A DNA stretch of 64,000 bases, from contig JAZDHY010000018.1 of the NCBI GenBank assembly GCA_043805435.1, forward strand, positions 124,001 through 188,000, written 5' to 3'. Position 1 is the first letter of the stretch; every line of letters begins with the position of its first letter. Positions 45,591-55,685 of the stretch are shown here, one piece after another. The position numbers and the translations under genes are program-made. The notes below the pieces were generated by a model that saw only the letters and a program-made list of their open reading frames with translations, was not told where the DNA came from and searched no databases. The DNA comes from JAEXOD01 sp043805435. GTDB taxonomy: Bacteria; Bacteroidota; Ignavibacteria; Ignavibacteriales; Melioribacteraceae.

Positions 45591-46436
45591 TTAATACTTT
45601 CTAAACCATCTTTTGTTTTGTGGACTAATATATAAATGTTTTACTGTATCCCATAAAAACGGGATTGAATCAATAATAGAAATAATATTATTTGTTTCAT
45701 TAAATCTATATTCAAAATAATCGGGATATTTATCGTTATTAATATTTGCCATAGTACGTTTATGCACCAAACCTTCATAAGTTTCAAGCAAATGAGGAGG
45801 ATTTCTTAAACCGTCAACCATATAAAAATTATAACTTCTATTTCCCGAAATTATTCCATCCATATAATTTAAGGTTAAGTACATACAGTTTTTAGGCCGC
45901 CAGTTATTAATTTTAATTTTATTAAAGCCGCCATGTATTGGCACTTCACTTTCCCAAATAAAATTAAAGACTCCATCTTTATCACACTCAAACAAAGTAA
46001 GCCAAAAAAAAGCTGTACCAAGTTTAGTACTGTCCAAGTTAATAAATGAAGAAGAATAACCTGTAACGTTTTTGGTTTCAATAAATCTTTCTCCAGGTTT
46101 TGATTTTGCTACTAAAGCAAAAATAAAAGTAGAGTTTTGAGCCTTATAATATACCACGGCAGCTTGTGGTACATTTGTAGTATATGTTTGATCAAAATTG
46201 ACCAAATATGTGCCTGCAGGATAGTTATTTAGAATAAAATCCTTAAGTGAAAGGGTATCACATGGAATTTTATTTGCAGCCTGCTGCTGTTCAACAGATA
46301 GGTTATAACTTCTAATTTCAGCCTCTTTTGAAGCCGAATTAGTTGCATCACCACCGCTGCCGCCTTTTTCATCGCCTGAACATGCTGTAAAAACAACAAT
46401 AACACTAATAAATATTAAAGTTAATATTTTTTTCAT
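45591..46436 (-). CDS. Lipoprotein of unknown function
   Basis: 281 aa. Signal with lipobox VFTAC (Cys about 19), then a Gly/Ser-rich linker GDEKGGSGGDATNSAS. The rest is a beta-rich domain with FIFALVAKSKPGERF and a C-terminal NINNDKYPDYFEYRF, which resembles calcium-binding FG-GAP/VCBS-type turns. No family was recognised. A GAGG binding site precedes the start. It may share a transcript with YgfZ. Confidence 0.75.
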   Translation of the reverse strand: MKKILTLIFISVIVVFTACSGDEKGGSGGDATNSASKEAEIRSYNLSVEQQQAANKIPCDTLSLKDFILNNYPAGTYLVNFDQTYTTNVPQAAVVYYKAQNSTFIFALVAKSKPGERFIETKNVTGYSSSFINLDSTKLGTAFFWLTLFECDKDGVFNFIWESEVPIHGGFNKIKINNWRPKNCMYLTLNYMDGIISGNRSYNFYMVDGLRNPPHLLETYEGLVHKRTMANINNDKYPDYFEYRFNETNNIISIIDSIPFLWDTVKHLYISPQNKRWFRKY

Positions 46437-46540
46437 TTTTCCACCTCTTGTGAAAAATCAACGAGTCTGCACAATAAATAAAAGTGCAGACCATAATTCT
46501 TTTCAAATTTAATAACAATAAAATATTAAATTAGTTCACA

Positions 46541-47911
46541 TTATTTTATTTTAGAAAACTCATCTAAAAAATAAGCCGAACTATACAAACCATATTCAAA
46601 ATTTTTAATTAAAAAATGTTCGTTAGGAGAATGAATATCATCAGTATCAAGACCCAGTCCCATTAAAATAGTAGGAGCTTTTAATACTTTTACAAATTCA
46701 ACAACAATAGGAATAGAACCTCCTTCGCGCGTAAAAACAGTTTTTTTCTTAAATGCTTTTTCAACAGCCTTTGATGCTGCCACAATTGCGGGATTATCAA
46801 TAGGTATAACAACAGGAAAACCACCGTGCATAGCAGTTACATTTACTTTAACGCTTTTGGGAGCCAATGATTCAACATATTTTTTAAACTCCTTAGCAAT
46901 TTTATTTGGATCTTGATTTGGTACCAAACGCATGCTTATTTTTGCGGTTGCTTTACTTGGTAAAACAGTTTTAGCTCCTTTTCCTGTAAATCCGCCAAAA
47001 ATTCCATTACAATCTAATGTTGGACGAGCCCAAATTCTTTCTAAAGTAGAAAAACTGGCTTCACCTTGTAATTCTTTAACTTTATATTCTTTTGCAAACT
47101 TTTTATCATTAAACTTTAAGTTTACTATATTTTCTTTTTCAGCTTTGGTTAATTTAAGAACATCCTTATAAAAATTAGGAACAGTAACTTTTCCGTTTTT
47201 ATCCTGCAGTTTTGATATTATTTTTGCAAGTTCATTAATAGGGTTTGCAATTGCACCGCCAAAAGAACCGCTGTGTAAGTCTCTATCGGGTCCTATTAAT
47301 TCAACTTCCATATAACATAAACCACGTAAACCGTAATTAATAGTTGGGATATCTTTATCATATAAACTTGTATCGCTAATCAAAATAGCGTCGCATTTTA
47401 ATAACGCACTTTTTTCTTTAATAAAAGTATATAAGCTGCTGCTTCCAATTTCTTCTTCCCCTTCAAAAATAAATTTAACATTAACCGGGGTTTTGCCGGC
47501 GGTTTTAAGATAACTTTCAACAGCCTTAATATGAACAAAATTTTGACCTTTGTTATCATTTGCACCACGAGCATAAATCTTTCCGTCAATAATTTCCGGT
47601 TCAAACGGGTTGGTTCGCCATTCTTCAATAGGATCAACCGGCTGAACATCGTAATGGCCATAAATTAACACTGTAGGCAATGTTTTATCCACTATAAGTT
47701 CGCCATAAACAATAGGGTGTCCTTTTGTTTCAAAAATTTCTGTTTTAGGAATACCTATTTTTTTCAATTCACTTTCAACAAAACCTGCACATTTGTAAAT
47801 AGCCTCTTTACTTTCTTCTAAAGTACTGATACTTGGAATTCTTAAATATTCTTTTAATTCTTCTAAGAACCTAGTCTTATTTTCATTAATAAAATTAAGT
47901 ACTTGTTCCAT
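46541..47911 (-). CDS. M20-family dipeptidase (ArgE/DapE-like)
   Basis: 456 aa. Zinc-site motifs of peptidase family M20: IYGHYDVQPVDP (His and catalytic Asp), YARGANDNKGQ (bridging Asp), FIFEGEEEIGSSS (general-base Glu plus metal Glu), ILISDTSLY (Asp) and MGLGLDTDDIHSPNEHF (His). The dimerisation (lid) domain is in the middle. Cytoplasmic hydrolysis of dipeptides; sequence and length match bacterial 'dipeptidase' PepV/CNDP-like members. Divergent from lptF. Confidence 0.94.
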   Translation of the reverse strand: MEQVLNFINENKTRFLEELKEYLRIPSISTLEESKEAIYKCAGFVESELKKIGIPKTEIFETKGHPIVYGELIVDKTLPTVLIYGHYDVQPVDPIEEWRTNPFEPEIIDGKIYARGANDNKGQNFVHIKAVESYLKTAGKTPVNVKFIFEGEEEIGSSSLYTFIKEKSALLKCDAILISDTSLYDKDIPTINYGLRGLCYMEVELIGPDRDLHSGSFGGAIANPINELAKIISKLQDKNGKVTVPNFYKDVLKLTKAEKENIVNLKFNDKKFAKEYKVKELQGEASFSTLERIWARPTLDCNGIFGGFTGKGAKTVLPSKATAKISMRLVPNQDPNKIAKEFKKYVESLAPKSVKVNVTAMHGGFPVVIPIDNPAIVAASKAVEKAFKKKTVFTREGGSIPIVVEFVKVLKAPTILMGLGLDTDDIHSPNEHFLIKNFEYGLYSSAYFLDEFSKIK

Positions 47912-48160
47912 ATTTTCCTCACATTTGGATTAATATTTTTCAACAAACTATTAATTTATAATTATAATTTGAATCAATCAATAGCATTTTTGTTCTAAAT
48001 GAATATAATTGTCACTTTTTTTACAAATTTTGAATTTAAATTTAACAATACAAATTAAATTTAAGCAATAAGCCACGAGATATTTATTATTGTAAAATTT
48101 TTACTATGATAAACTTAAGTAAATTTTTGTTATTTTTGTATATAATTTTTTATAAAAATA

Positions 48161-49534
48161 ATGATAATATACAGATATATACTTCGCAATCATATTGCAC
48201 CTTTTTTATTTTCAATAGTAACATTAATTTCTGTTTTTTTATTGCAGTTTTTAATGAAATTTGCGGATAAATTAATTGGTAAAGGGTTAGATACTTGGGT
48301 AATAGTACAACTAATATCCTACAATTTGGCATGGATGGTAGTTTTAGTTGTTCCTATGGCTGTATTAATTGCCACGCTAATGGCTTTTGGCAGTATGGCT
48401 CAAAATAACGAAGTAGCAATTTTTAAAGCTTCCGGTTTAAGTTTGTATAAAATGATGATTACTCCTGTTTTAGGAGCTATATTAGTTGCATACTTACTTG
48501 TTTTGTTTAATAATAATGTTTATCCAAATGCCAATCACGCGGCTCGTATTTTAGGAAATGATATATCGCGTAAAAAACCCACATTATCATTGGTCCCCGG
48601 TGTGTTTAGTCAAGAAATTCAAAATTATGCAATACTGGCACGCGCAATTGACCCTAAAACAAACGAATTAACCGGAATAACATTATACGATTATTCAAAG
48701 ATTTCCACTATAAATATTGTAACGGCAAAACAAGGGAAAATTTATTTTTCAAAAGATCAAACAAAACTTATTTTGGATCTCAAACAAGGCGAAATTCATG
48801 AATCGGATGTAACAAATTTTTTACCCTATAGAAAATTAGTTTTTGAAAAACATAAAATTGCAATGGACGCCGAACAATTTGTTTTCCAACAATCGTCCGA
48901 AGCCGGTTCGCGAGGTGAACGTGAAATGGGTGCCGCCGAGATGTTGGTTATTGTTGATAGTTTAGGAGCAATAGATTCAAATTTTGTTGCCGAACTTAAC
49001 AAAAAAGTAAAACGTTCGTTTCAAAACGATAGTATTTATGCACTTAACAAAGCTGCTAACCGTATAATAAATTTACGTGGTGTATATTTTAGAGTAGAAG
49101 ACCGAATTAAAGCAGTACAAAGCAGTATGCTTGTTTCTGTTAAACAAATTTATTATAATAAAAAAAACATGAATGCTTATTGGGTGGAAATACATAAAAA
49201 ATATTCGTTACCAGTGGCGTGTATAGTTTTTATTTTTATTGGTGCTCCTCTTGGCACTATGCTGCGTAAAGGCGGGTTTGGAGTTGCTGCCGGCGTAAGT
49301 TTATTCTTTTTCTTAATTTATTGGGCTTGTTTAATAGGTGGTGAAAAACTTGCCGATAGAAATCTGCTTTCTCCTTTTTGGGGAATGTGGGGTGCAAATT
49401 TTATTCTTGGTGCGTTAGGAATTTATTTGACCTATAAAAGTGCTAAAGAAAGTATTACAATTAATTTCGATTTTATAACCAAGTTAATTCCAAAACATTG
49501 GAAACAGCAAACCGAAAACGATGAAAATACTTGA
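48161..49534 (+). CDS. lptF: LptF/LptG-family permease (first of pair)
   Basis: 457 aa. YjgP/YjgQ-family protein: three transmembrane segments at the N-terminus (IIYRYILRNHIAPFLFSI), a large periplasmic beta-jellyroll region about 120-340, and three C-terminal membrane helices with SLPVACIVFIFIGAPLGTMLRKGG. LptF and LptG with LptB extract lipopolysaccharide for transport. The periplasmic part is larger than E. coli LptF (366 aa), with a charged helical insertion about 235-310. It overlaps the next gene by 14 bp. Confidence 0.9.
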   Translation: MIIYRYILRNHIAPFLFSIVTLISVFLLQFLMKFADKLIGKGLDTWVIVQLISYNLAWMVVLVVPMAVLIATLMAFGSMAQNNEVAIFKASGLSLYKMMITPVLGAILVAYLLVLFNNNVYPNANHAARILGNDISRKKPTLSLVPGVFSQEIQNYAILARAIDPKTNELTGITLYDYSKISTINIVTAKQGKIYFSKDQTKLILDLKQGEIHESDVTNFLPYRKLVFEKHKIAMDAEQFVFQQSSEAGSRGEREMGAAEMLVIVDSLGAIDSNFVAELNKKVKRSFQNDSIYALNKAANRIINLRGVYFRVEDRIKAVQSSMLVSVKQIYYNKKNMNAYWVEIHKKYSLPVACIVFIFIGAPLGTMLRKGGFGVAAGVSLFFFLIYWACLIGGEKLADRNLLSPFWGMWGANFILGALGIYLTYKSAKESITINFDFITKLIPKHWKQQTENDENT

Positions 49535-50603
49535 CAAATACTTAATAAAAGAATTTTTACAAACTATCCTTTTTGGTCTGTTTGCGTTTACAATATTATT
49601 TGTATTAATAGACTTAATGGAAAAACTTGATGATTTTATAGATCAAAGCGTACCTAATTTTATAATTCTTCAGTATTATTTTGTATTTATACCGGAAATA
49701 ATCCGTTTAATGATTCCGGTTGCCGTACTTCTTTCGGCATTATTTACTGCCGGTAAATTGGCTAACCTGAACGAACTTACCGCAATAAAATCTGCCGGAA
49801 TAAGTTTGTATCGTTTTATGCTTCCTTTTATTCTAACGTCTTTTTTAATTTGTATTTTTTCTATCTATTTTGGCGGTTATGTTGTTCCAATTGCAAATAA
49901 ACATTTAGTTTATCTTGAACAGAACTTTATGAATAAGGGGGTTTATAGAGCCGGCAATAATATTTACTTTCAAGATACTAATACCCGTATTGTATCAATT
50001 TCGTTTTACGATGTTGTTAATAACCATGCAAACAGAATAAGCATTCAGGAATTTGATAAAGCAGATTTAATAAAAATGGTATCGCGTATTGATGCAATAC
50101 GAATGAAATACAATTCTAAAAACAGCAGTTGGGTATTATCTGATGGTGTTGTTCGCACCTTTAATGACAATAACGAAACTGCAACTCCATTTGTGGAAAA
50201 GAATCTTACTAATTTAAATTTTTCGCCCGATGATGTTATAAAAAAACAAAGGAAAGCCGAAGAAATGACTTTACCGGAATTAAAAGAACAGGCAGAAGAT
50301 GAATTTAAGGCCGGAAATGATTCAACCCGTTCATGGATTGAATATCATTCGCGCATAGCTTTTGCTTTTTCTAGTTTGGTTGTTGTTTTATTTGGTCTGC
50401 CAATATCATCAAGTAAGCGTAAGGGCGGTGTTGCAATGCAATTTGGCGTAAATCTGCTTATTACCTTTGTATATCTTGTTTTTATGAAGATAAGCCAGGC
50501 TTTTGGGAAAAACGGAGTGATGAACCCAATATTAACCGCCTGGTTTGCAAATATTGTATTTTTTATTGCTGCTTTAATTAATATTTGGAGAAATAGAAGA
50601 TAG
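49521..50603 (+). CDS. lptG: LptF/LptG-family permease (second of pair)
   Basis: 360 aa. KILDKYLIKEFLQTILFGL and PEIIRLMIPVAVLLSALFTAGKLANLNELTAI (read as RLMIPVAVLLSALFTAGKLA) are the family's N-terminal helices and coupling region; SSKRKGGVAMQFGVNLLI closes the family pattern. The 14-bp overlap with lptF implies coupled translation of a heterodimer for lipopolysaccharide export. LptB is not in the window. Followed by an intergenic repeat cluster. Confidence 0.92.
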   Translation: MKILDKYLIKEFLQTILFGLFAFTILFVLIDLMEKLDDFIDQSVPNFIILQYYFVFIPEIIRLMIPVAVLLSALFTAGKLANLNELTAIKSAGISLYRFMLPFILTSFLICIFSIYFGGYVVPIANKHLVYLEQNFMNKGVYRAGNNIYFQDTNTRIVSISFYDVVNNHANRISIQEFDKADLIKMVSRIDAIRMKYNSKNSSWVLSDGVVRTFNDNNETATPFVEKNLTNLNFSPDDVIKKQRKAEEMTLPELKEQAEDEFKAGNDSTRSWIEYHSRIAFAFSSLVVVLFGLPISSSKRKGGVAMQFGVNLLITFVYLVFMKISQAFGKNGVMNPILTAWFANIVFFIAALINIWRNRR

Positions 50604-50633
50604 TTAAGGTTATCATCCCCTGCACTTGTTAAG

Positions 50634-51010
50634 TATTCAATTTAATATTGAGGAAAAAAAACAACACCGCAAGATAAATCTCGCTCTACAATTAGGCGTT
50701 AGTGAATTATAGAATGGCCAGATCAAATATTTTTTCTGCTATTGTTTGAAATTGCAACTTAAGATTGAGTGGTAAAAAAACAACACCGCGAGATAAATCT
50801 CGCTCTACAATTAGGCGTTAGTGAATTATAGAATGGCCCGATCAAATATTTTTTCTGCTATTGTTTGAAATTGCAACTTAAGATTGAGGAAAAAAAACAA
50901 CACCGCGAGATAAATCTCGCTCTACAATTAGGCGTTAATGAATTATGGGATGGCCCTCGTAATTAATCTTTCCTCAGTTGTTTAGAATTGCAGCTTGAGA
51001 TTCAGAGATT
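50634..51010. repeat. Three tandem copies of a REP-containing 117-bp unit
   Basis: Copies contain GCGAGATAAATCTCGCTCTAC at 50669-50689 (one change), 50788-50808 and 50904-50924; start-to-start spacing is 119 and 116 bp. On the minus strand this reads GTAG-AGCGAGAT-TT-ATCTCGC: a GTAG tetranucleotide followed by an imperfect hairpin, the layout of REP sequences mobilised by RAYT transposases. The flanks (AATTAGGCGTTAGTGAATTA, ATCAAATATTTTTTCTGC) are repeated too. No gene lies in 50604-51431. Confidence 0.85.
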
Positions 51011-51140
51011 TTGTTAAAATTGAAAAATTACCGCAAATTCGAAAAAAGTAATAATTTTAGACATGGAACGCCGGAGTTCTTTTACGAAAACATATTAATA
51101 TAATGTGAATTTGTACAACAAGTTATACGGTTTTAAATAA

Positions 51141-51193
51141 CACCGGCATTTATGCCGGTGGTGTAACTAAACCAAAATTGGGTTTTAACCCAA
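51141..51193. repeat. Two adjacent perfect palindromes
   Basis: CACCGGCAT-TT-ATGCCGGTG (51141-51160) and TTGGGTT-TT-AACCCAA (51178-51193) lie 17 bp apart in the gap downstream of the REP array. Neither is followed by a T-tract on either strand, so they are more like repeat-derived hairpins than terminators. Confidence 0.75.
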
Positions 51194-51318
51194 GCATAAT
51201 AATGTTCGATTGCAACACAGATAAAATAACGAGAATATTATCACCCCCCAGTTTTAACACAGTTTGTTCAGCTCTAAAGCTTTGATAATATTAACCCAAT
51301 TAATTTTGTTTCAATCCG

Positions 51319-51338
51319 CGCGATAAATCTCTATCTAC
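51319..51338. repeat. Degenerate REP copy
   Basis: CGCGATAAATCTCTATCTAC is a decayed version of the REP sequences at 50669-50924, with the GTAG tetranucleotide on the minus strand kept but the stem no longer fully paired. Confidence 0.6.
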
Positions 51339-51368
51339 AATTACGCTAAGAAGAATTATTTTTAGAAT

Positions 51369-51397
51369 AAAAAAAACCCGCTTAAAAAACAAACGGG
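51369..51397 (-). terminator. Rho-independent terminator after the DUF5723-like gene
   Basis: Read on the minus strand: CCCGTTT (from 51397) and AAGCGGG pair with one G-T, followed by eight T (51376-51369). It lies 35 bp after the stop of the gene at 51432. Confidence 0.85.
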
Positions 51398-51431
51398 CTT
51401 AAAAATTAATTAAAAACTAAAAATATTTTTT

Positions 51432-52877
51432 TTATAATCTCCATCTAGAGCCAAAGGCGACAGAAATTTTGGTTGCATCATTAGCCTGCATTAAACTTCC
51501 AAAGTTGTAAGCAGCAAAACTAAATTCAAACACATTCCAATCTACACCTGTACCAAACGACCAAGAAACAGAATTATCCCTGCCGCCGGCAGAAAAACCG
51601 GTTCTAATAGGAAATATTTTCCATGGTCTCCATTCAAAACCGAGAGAAAATCTTGGTTTTTTACTATTTCTAGCTTCGTCATTAAAGCCTTGGTTATAAT
51701 CAAAGGCAATAAGCAAAGTACCGGGAAAAGATTTAATATAAGGAGCTTTATCTAATTGATAAGTTGCACCAATATGCAAAGCCGTAGGCAAATCAGTTGA
51801 GTATTCATCTACATATTTACCTTCACCTGTAATTAAATCGGCTAACGAATCTCTTGTAGCTTGATCAGTGATATCATCAATAACAAGTGCTTTGTTTGAA
51901 GAATATTCGGCAACGTTTTTATCCCAGGTTACGCTACCAATACCCGTAACAGATAACCCAAAAGACCATACATCATCTAATTGTGCTGCAAAACCAATAT
52001 CAACTCCAAATCCGCTGCCTGCAGGTTCGGGTGCAAATCCCATATTTTTGTGTGCATCAGTAGAATCAAAGTCGTATTGCACGCCAAAATCAGGTGAAAA
52101 TGCAGCATATCCTAATACATCACCCGTAGCACTAATATAAGAGCCGTCTGCAGCTGTTGTTAAAACTGTGTTCATCCTTTCTGAACGCACCATTGCATAA
52201 CCGGTAATTAAATTTAAGGTTATGCCTGCAGAAATTCTCTTAAATATGTTTTGTTTTAATTCAGGAATTTCGCGAGCATAAGTTAAACTATAAGTACGCA
52301 AATATTGGGCATTAATTTTGGAATCACCAAAGTTATAAACCGATCCCGCAGGATTTCCTTCTAATGCAAGATCCGACAATTGTGCAGGAAGGTCGGCATA
52401 AAAACCAAAATTATCTGACCATTTAAATCCAATTGACCCAATTTTAGGATCTAAATTAACAACAACATTCAAATAATCAATTGAAAAATCGGCTTGAACA
52501 AGACCACCATCAGCAAATAATTTTTTAAGTCTGTCTTTATCTGCTTGATTTAAATAGCGGCTTACGGTTTTACCGTTTTCTTCAACACCGCCAAAAAAAT
52601 AATTATACTCGCCAATAGAAATAAAATCGGTACCCCCCAAAAAGGTTATATTAGGAAGAGGTAAAACTGTGGCAAATTCAACTTTATTATTATTTTGAGA
52701 AAAAACTAAATTAGCAGGATTTTTACCCACCGCATAAATGCCGCTAGAATGAGCAGTGTAAGTATTACCCAAAGCAGCCGAAACAGGATCAAGAATTCCA
52801 ACCGAACCTCCCTGCCCAAACATAGCTGAATTTAATATTAAAAATAAAACCACTAAAAATTTATTATAAGTTTTCAT
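51432..52877 (-). CDS. Outer-membrane barrel protein, DUF5723/FadL-like
   Basis: 481 aa. Signal peptide about 1-21 (SAMFGQ). The start GGSVGILDPVSAALGNTYTA and YAVGKNPANLVFS resemble the GNAxxxxxxDASSxxWNPA-type plug region of FadL/PorV/DUF5723 barrels, and the C-terminus ends SFAAYNFGSLMQANDATKISVAFGSRWRL (see FGSRWRL), an aromatic/Arg barrel end. It is 17 bp from an upstream lipoprotein-like gene and may form a surface complex with it. No substrate can be named. Confidence 0.75.
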   Translation of the reverse strand: MKTYNKFLVVLFLILNSAMFGQGGSVGILDPVSAALGNTYTAHSSGIYAVGKNPANLVFSQNNNKVEFATVLPLPNITFLGGTDFISIGEYNYFFGGVEENGKTVSRYLNQADKDRLKKLFADGGLVQADFSIDYLNVVVNLDPKIGSIGFKWSDNFGFYADLPAQLSDLALEGNPAGSVYNFGDSKINAQYLRTYSLTYAREIPELKQNIFKRISAGITLNLITGYAMVRSERMNTVLTTAADGSYISATGDVLGYAAFSPDFGVQYDFDSTDAHKNMGFAPEPAGSGFGVDIGFAAQLDDVWSFGLSVTGIGSVTWDKNVAEYSSNKALVIDDITDQATRDSLADLITGEGKYVDEYSTDLPTALHIGATYQLDKAPYIKSFPGTLLIAFDYNQGFNDEARNSKKPRFSLGFEWRPWKIFPIRTGFSAGGRDNSVSWSFGTGVDWNVFEFSFAAYNFGSLMQANDATKISVAFGSRWRL

Positions 52878-52893
52878 ATGTCATATCTCCTAT

Positions 52894-54543
52894 TTAGTCC
52901 TTTTCGGTATCAACTTTATAATTAACAGAACCATGAAGTTTATATTTGATAAAATCTTTTGCACGGATTTTAACAAAAGTACTACCCCATGTTGAACTAG
53001 TCGAGCCGGTTGACTTAATGAAAACTTCTGCTATAACATATTTTGCTTGCGAAAACAAATCAATTTCGTTTTTTGTTAATTCAAGCTTTATACTTTGAGT
53101 TGTTGGAGTTGAAGCAAACCCTGTACTGCTATTAACTTCTGAAGGTGGCACATCAATTTCAAAAGCTCCTTCATCTGTATGAACTTTAAACAATAATTTG
53201 TAATTTTTATCAACAAATATGGCACTGCCTTTTAAACCCATAGGAATATGATTTTCCACTTCAAGAGTAATACTGGCCGTATTAGCTTTTTGGACTTCAG
53301 TTCGATTATCTGCCGACATTTCGATCTCTAAAGTATCTTTATAAGTAGCATTTTTAGATTTGATACTAACAGGAGCATTAATTGAAGTAACTATTTTAAA
53401 TGAATCCCTATCTGAAATTACTTGTTTTGTATTGGGTATATTGGCTAAAGAAAACTTACTTCCCATTTTAATTACTTTAGGTAAGTGTAATAAGAAATTT
53501 GTAACATTAGTATTGCTTTTATCAAAAGTACGAATAAAATTTTCTTCGGTACTTAACGAATCACGCAGATAATTTTTGCTATTAAATTGCATTGTAAGAG
53601 GATCGAACAATGAACCGTTTTTATGCTGGTCATAACCAATTAAAGTTAAAGAGTCCATAATAATACGAATATTCTTCATTTCTCCAAAAACACCTGCATT
53701 TAAAGAAACAGTAATATTTTCAAAATCCAAAGCATCTTTAAAGTTAGTTATTTCGTCACCAAAACCGGTTCCAAATTGTTGGAATGTGTATGGTAAAGTT
53801 GTGCGTTTAATTTTTCCTTCCATTCTGGAAAGTGTAATTGCGTCCGATTTAATTTTTGAGACAAAACTTATATCAAAAGCACCGCTTGCGCTAGCCTTTC
53901 CTACAAAATAAAACCCCGGTGCAGCTTGAAATGTATAAGGTTCAACTAAATCGTTAGCACCCTCAATAATGTCAAGTTCTGTATATGTATAGTCTTTCAA
54001 AGGTGTTTCAACAGATTTATTGGTTCCGGCAGACATTGTACCGGAAATTTTTAGCACGCTTCCGTCCGAATTTTTTTTAAATCCCGGTAAAACCAATTCG
54101 TAATTAACAGGAAAAGCAGAAGTATTTGCTAAGTCTATTACAAAAGATCCACTTTTAAATTCTGCCTTAAGTAATCGATAATCCTTATCCGGATTATAAA
54201 TAATTGAACTTCTCACAGTTCCATCAGTAGGAGTACCGCTTAAATTTAAGGTATCAGGTATTAATTTAACCCCTAGCTTTAGCGAATCAGTAACAGTAGC
54301 TTTTGTTTCCAAATTGCTTACATATATAAAATATAAGCTGTCTTGGCCGGCATTAATTCCAACATTCGGGTTGTTACGTGTATCCAATATTTCGTTAAGC
54401 GTTAAAGTTTTATTAACCAGAGGAAGATTTAACTCTACATCCCATGTTGGCATAACCGGATCTTTTGGCGCATCAAAACACCCCGAAAGGAATGGAATAA
54501 TTACCAAAAGAAGCAAAATGAATCTTGTAAAAAATTTGTTCAT
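52894..54543 (-). CDS. Large lipoprotein of unknown function
   Basis: 549 aa from the ATG at 54543, chosen because a GAGG binding site sits 5-6 nt upstream and the product then starts with a lipoprotein signal (lipobox FLSGC). The mature region has repeated beta-rich stretches without recognised motifs. It directly precedes the DUF5723-like barrel gene (17 bp), so the two are probably one transcript and may act together at the outer membrane. Confidence 0.7.
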   Translation of the reverse strand: MNKFFTRFILLLLVIIPFLSGCFDAPKDPVMPTWDVELNLPLVNKTLTLNEILDTRNNPNVGINAGQDSLYFIYVSNLETKATVTDSLKLGVKLIPDTLNLSGTPTDGTVRSSIIYNPDKDYRLLKAEFKSGSFVIDLANTSAFPVNYELVLPGFKKNSDGSVLKISGTMSAGTNKSVETPLKDYTYTELDIIEGANDLVEPYTFQAAPGFYFVGKASASGAFDISFVSKIKSDAITLSRMEGKIKRTTLPYTFQQFGTGFGDEITNFKDALDFENITVSLNAGVFGEMKNIRIIMDSLTLIGYDQHKNGSLFDPLTMQFNSKNYLRDSLSTEENFIRTFDKSNTNVTNFLLHLPKVIKMGSKFSLANIPNTKQVISDRDSFKIVTSINAPVSIKSKNATYKDTLEIEMSADNRTEVQKANTASITLEVENHIPMGLKGSAIFVDKNYKLLFKVHTDEGAFEIDVPPSEVNSSTGFASTPTTQSIKLELTKNEIDLFSQAKYVIAEVFIKSTGSTSSTWGSTFVKIRAKDFIKYKLHGSVNYKVDTEKD

Positions 54544-54561
54544 AAAAACCTCATCCATAAT

Positions 54562-54590
54562 TAAAAAAAAGACCGTATAGTAATACGGTC
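54562..54590 (-). terminator. Rho-independent terminator after the 54628 gene
   Basis: GACCGTAT-AGTA-ATACGGTC (54571-54590) is a perfect 8-bp stem; on the minus strand it is followed by eight T (54570-54563). It separates the T9SS protein gene from the lipoprotein gene downstream. Confidence 0.92.
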
Positions 54591-54627
54591 TCAATTTTAC
54601 ATTAAAAAATTTTAAAAAGCAATAAAT

Positions 54628-55551
54628 TTATTTAATTAAAGACATCTTCTTGCTAATTGACATATTATTTTGTTTTAATTCGTAAACATAAACACCTGAA
54701 GGAAGAGAAGCAGCGTTAAATGTTACTTCATAAACACCGGCATTTTTATAAGACGAAACTAAGGTTGTTACTTCTTGACCGGTAATATTATATACTTTTA
54801 ATGATACTAACCCCGTTTGGGTAACGCTGTATTGAATTTTTGTGGTTGGGTTAAACGGGTTTGGATAATTTTGTAATAAGTCAAAACTTGTTGGAACTGA
54901 AGCAATAGTTTCTTCTTTTACATCAACAATAGAACCGCGTCCGCCGCCAAATTTTGAAAAATGTGACAAATATAAATTTACATGAGTTGGTGTAACTTCA
55001 AAATTTAAGCCATTGCTTAAGAATAATCCGGCTACATAATAACCAAATGTAATATTATCAAAAGAAAGGTTCAATAAAGTAAATAAGTTATTTAAAGCAG
55101 CACTTCTAGGCATTTTAAAATATGCAAATTTACCTTGGTTAAAATGGAAAAATTCATTTATAGGTGTTACAGCACCACTTTCGGTAATAACGGTAATACC
55201 CATAAACATAAACAAATCAGGATTATTATACTGACCGTTAACCGTACAGTTAAAATCCATTAAATTTATATAAATCGTAATATTTTCGTTTAAGGCTCCG
55301 GCATCTATTCCAAATTCGGCACCAACTAAAGCATCATAAAGGCTTTGCCAATTAGCTACTTCTGCCGGCAAAGTGGCAGCATCAATTGTAAAACTTGACC
55401 CCGTTAAAAAAGCTCCTGTTTCACTTTGAATTGTATAAACAGTTCCAGTGCAGGGATTGTGAACATTTATCTGGTAATTGACAGTATATTCTGTTGCAGA
55501 TAAACTTATTGCAAAAAAAGCTATAAAAAAGATGGTTAGATATTTTTTCAT
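54628..55551 (-). CDS. Secreted T9SS-sorted protein of unknown function
   Basis: 307 aa from the ATG at 55551, 6 nt after GGAGGA; the longer frame starts at TTG within the binding site. Signal peptide about 1-19 (ISLSAT). The central 200 aa contain no recognised domain. The C-terminal 80 aa are a T9SS sorting domain: LLQNYPNPFNPTTKIQYSV ... ISKKMSLIK. It is probably displayed on the cell surface. Confidence 0.85.
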   Translation of the reverse strand: MKKYLTIFFIAFFAISLSATEYTVNYQINVHNPCTGTVYTIQSETGAFLTGSSFTIDAATLPAEVANWQSLYDALVGAEFGIDAGALNENITIYINLMDFNCTVNGQYNNPDLFMFMGITVITESGAVTPINEFFHFNQGKFAYFKMPRSAALNNLFTLLNLSFDNITFGYYVAGLFLSNGLNFEVTPTHVNLYLSHFSKFGGGRGSIVDVKEETIASVPTSFDLLQNYPNPFNPTTKIQYSVTQTGLVSLKVYNITGQEVTTLVSSYKNAGVYEVTFNAASLPSGVYVYELKQNNMSISKKMSLIK

Positions 55552-55685
55552 TTGTTCCTCCAAATAAATTAATTAAAAACTAAACACAAATCTAATAGAA
55601 AAAATTAAAATGTCAATAATCCAAATGATGAGTGTTAGCTAGATCACATGAAATATGTGATTTGTAACAAATATACGAAAAAAAA

